Assembly (NCBI GenBank): GCA_015661715.1
Contig: DQVN01000076.1
Span: 1 to 9,525 of the forward strand
Source: Sulfurivirga caldicuralii
Lineage (GTDB): Bacteria; Pseudomonadota; Gammaproteobacteria; Thiomicrospirales; Thiomicrospiraceae
Direction: 5' to 3'
Length of the DNA stretch: 9,525 bases
The position numbers and the translations under genes were made by a program. Below are positions 9,101-9,525 of this stretch, in pieces. The notes beneath the pieces were generated by a model. It saw only the letters and a list, made by a program, of their open reading frames with translations. It had not been told where the DNA came from and did no database searches. How positions within the stretch are numbered: the first letter of the stretch is position 1; the number at the start of each line of letters is the position of its first letter.

Positions 9101-9293
9101 AGGGAAACCGGCCCCCCAACCACACGCCAAACCGCGCCGCCAGTCGCTGCTGCAGCCAACGCTCCATGCCCCGCCCCTGCACCAGAAAAACAATATCCTG
9201 CAACGGCGACCGGTCCGCCTCCACCAACAACTCAACTCCCGCAAACAGGGCTTCAGTGCGATTACCGGTGTGGATAAAAAAGTGATAGCTCAT
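6126..9293 (-). CDS. recC: RecBCD subunit RecC, Chi-recognition scaffold
   Basis: RecC holds RecB and RecD together, splits the duplex at the fork and scans the 3' strand for Chi. The 1055-aa product opens with the usual RecC signature: HTGNRTEAL at 8-16, VFLVQGRGMERWLQ at 35-48 and FGVWLGGRFPFPQTF at 55-69. It continues with DIVVMAPDLTPYRSFIE at 365-381, LLPMRSIPIKVVFLLGMDE at 604-622, SFRYRHEGG at 886-894 and the C-terminal ETWLLYVRHLD at 1015-1025. No Walker A or DEx(D/H) motif is seen, as expected, since RecC keeps only inactive helicase-like and nuclease-like folds. E. coli RecC is 1122 aa. It is the first gene of the operon. The ATG at 9293 is preceded on the coding strand by a weak GAGA about 10 bases away. 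I found no confident promoter; TAGAAT (plus-strand 9324-9329) is a possible -10 without a good -35. The Chi sequence read here cannot be deduced by eye. Confidence 0.96.
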   Translation of the reverse strand: MSYHFFIHTGNRTEALFAGVELLVEADRSPLQDIVFLVQGRGMERWLQQRLAARFGVWLGGRFPFPQTFFDQLAGDLDADLSCERLQREQIRWRIEALLREPPFSQEPLLKPMLRGAGGDRRRFLLAEQVANLFDQYQIYRADWLAAWTRGVCITDNPHERWQMRLWQALNLSPHRGELWQGLIDRLNSSTQISNLPDQVFAFGMSFMPPLMLQALQALSRHVPVHLFTLSPTEDFWADLPSRRQQLKAMLLEGEAGVTDIEAGFHPLLLALGRQGAHFQHLLLEADGQVYDRMEYFQSPDVSTLLGRLQQDLLLNRAPDEIEKAEGVERNILFHRCHTPQREVEVLRDRILALMAEDPSLSFNDIVVMAPDLTPYRSFIESLFADFPHTVADRSIATEAPALQLLNDWLVLLQGRLDWDEVFGFLHQVEVQSRLRLSAQQLAQLYEVVVEQGQVRWGLAGDQHRNHWRDGLQRLLLGSVMHAAADLWQGHAPVTALEGTGIQRLSPLLALFDLIEDWLGFAQQAQPAQAWAEKLHQLVEFFYGADAPERLPLVEAIEAWRQETSVLGDAPISLETLASWAQSLGAERRSSAGFLSHGITFCDLLPMRSIPIKVVFLLGMDERSFPRPHVTASFDLMQAQFRIGDRDLRAEDRYTFLELLLSVRDRLEILWQGLSADKNTPQPPAQVVMELRDTLAHHYGVALEEITLSHKAFPFHSDYFVQGGKLQGRLIEDFAICRALQQTEKNLSPLWQHPIGWSDKTLPLQALYQALSDPVNWALAQAGISVHKVKELPEPREKLTVNDQDRWDFHDAIQGDSPAEQASRILRRWQAEGRWPLSTAAEQAVRDGIDLVADLERKLDQTHDLGNPLAAERHTLTVGQWTLTHSFRYRHEGGQRLFHPYPLKKQALHYWLSHLLLNAVQGQQTTWVGHLEGKEKLKPVVWRLAPLSSEVAIEQLKQWLVLFDQVLQAPPLWRGKWMMQWLKDKAEKKRQNWEKAAALSCGLRIPGYKEPNPDETWLLYVRHLDRAALQQRLADAYEKLQPVLSFWQAHQEHIQ

Positions 9294-9340
9294 TGATCGA
9301 TGTTCTCAACGGAATGATGAGACATTCTAGCTGTAAACTA

Positions 9341-9525
9341 ATGGCCGGATGCACTCATCAAAGAATTAATAGCGTCACATTATGTCGCTATAATACGGTT
9401 AATTTTCAATTTGACCTTCCCCCAAAAACTACGTGTTGTATCCCTATAGATAATTTTGACATTAAACTACCTGTTCAAAACCACCGTTTATTGATGGCAT
9501 TGGAGATGCTAAACGAGTTGAAAGC
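9341..9525 (+). CDS. Start of an unidentified plus-strand gene, truncated by the window
   Basis: One frame is open from 9278 to the end of the window with in-frame ATGs at 9314, 9341, 9494 and 9506. The part after 9401 looks protein-like, including PIDNFDIKLPVQNHRLLMAL and then EMLNELK, an amphipathic helix typical of a small folded domain. The start is unresolved. ATG 9341 lacks a ribosome binding site and would place the TATAAT promoter inside the gene. ATG 9494 fits the promoter with a leader of about 93 bases but also has no Shine-Dalgarno. I recognise no family in about 60 residues. It is divergent from recC and not part of the rec operon. The whole frame could be chance, although 82 codons without a stop in AT-rich sequence is unlikely. 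Confidence 0.35.
   Translation, partial: MAGCTHQRINSVTLCRYNTVNFQFDLPPKTTCCIPIDNFDIKLPVQNHRLLMALEMLNELK
9366..9394 (+). promoter_or_regulatory. Sigma70-type promoter pointing right, divergent from recC
   Basis: A perfect -10 TATAAT at 9389-9394 lies exactly 17 bases after TTAATA at 9366-9371 (four of six -35 matches), predicting a start near 9401. The region is AT-rich and lies 73-101 bases from the recC start codon, as in a divergent intergenic control region. The spacer carries an imperfect 17-base palindrome, 9372-9388 (GCG...CGC, six of eight pairs), which could bind a regulator. On the opposite strand CATAAT (plus 9379-9384) with TTGAAA (plus 9404-9409) gives a possible overlapping recC promoter, but its 19-base spacer makes it doubtful. 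Confidence 0.45.

Overview
The window is mostly one complete exonuclease V operon on the minus strand, read from the right: recC (9293-6126), recB (6129-2800) and recD (2803-1181). Neighbouring genes share an ATGA stop/start overlap, so the three subunits are probably co-transcribed and translationally coupled. All catalytic motifs I looked for are present: the SF1A helicase and RecB-family nuclease motifs in RecB, and the SF1B helicase motifs in RecD. RecC has the expected family signatures and no Walker A. The complex should be a working RecBCD that resects double-strand ends and loads RecA. Its presence points to a Gram-negative proteobacterium, most simply a gammaproteobacterium, but the sequence does not fix genus or order.

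Left end (1-918): the 3' part of a plus-strand gene with a DUF4236 N-terminal domain followed by TPR-like helices. Its GC content is clearly higher than in the rec genes (41 of 60 bases at 601-660, against 26 of 60 at 5281-5340 and 36 of 60 at 3001-3060, hand-counted). The gap at 919-1180 holds five short TGYGACA repeats starting at the stop codon of this gene. It then changes to AT-richer sequence around 1040-1070. After that come a possible promoter, a 16-codon ORF, and a perfect 11-bp hairpin terminator that also lies just beyond the end of recD.

Right end (9294-9525): a short AT-rich region divergent from recC. It carries a good sigma70-type promoter pointing right and an open frame running off the window, probably the start of another gene that I cannot name.

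I see no tRNA, rRNA, CRISPR array, insertion sequence, integrase or defence island beyond RecBCD itself. Nothing in the sequence supports a new biological system. The points most worth checking are the composition break and repeats at the left end, the possible tiny transcript at 1090-1170, and the divergent promoter region at the right end.
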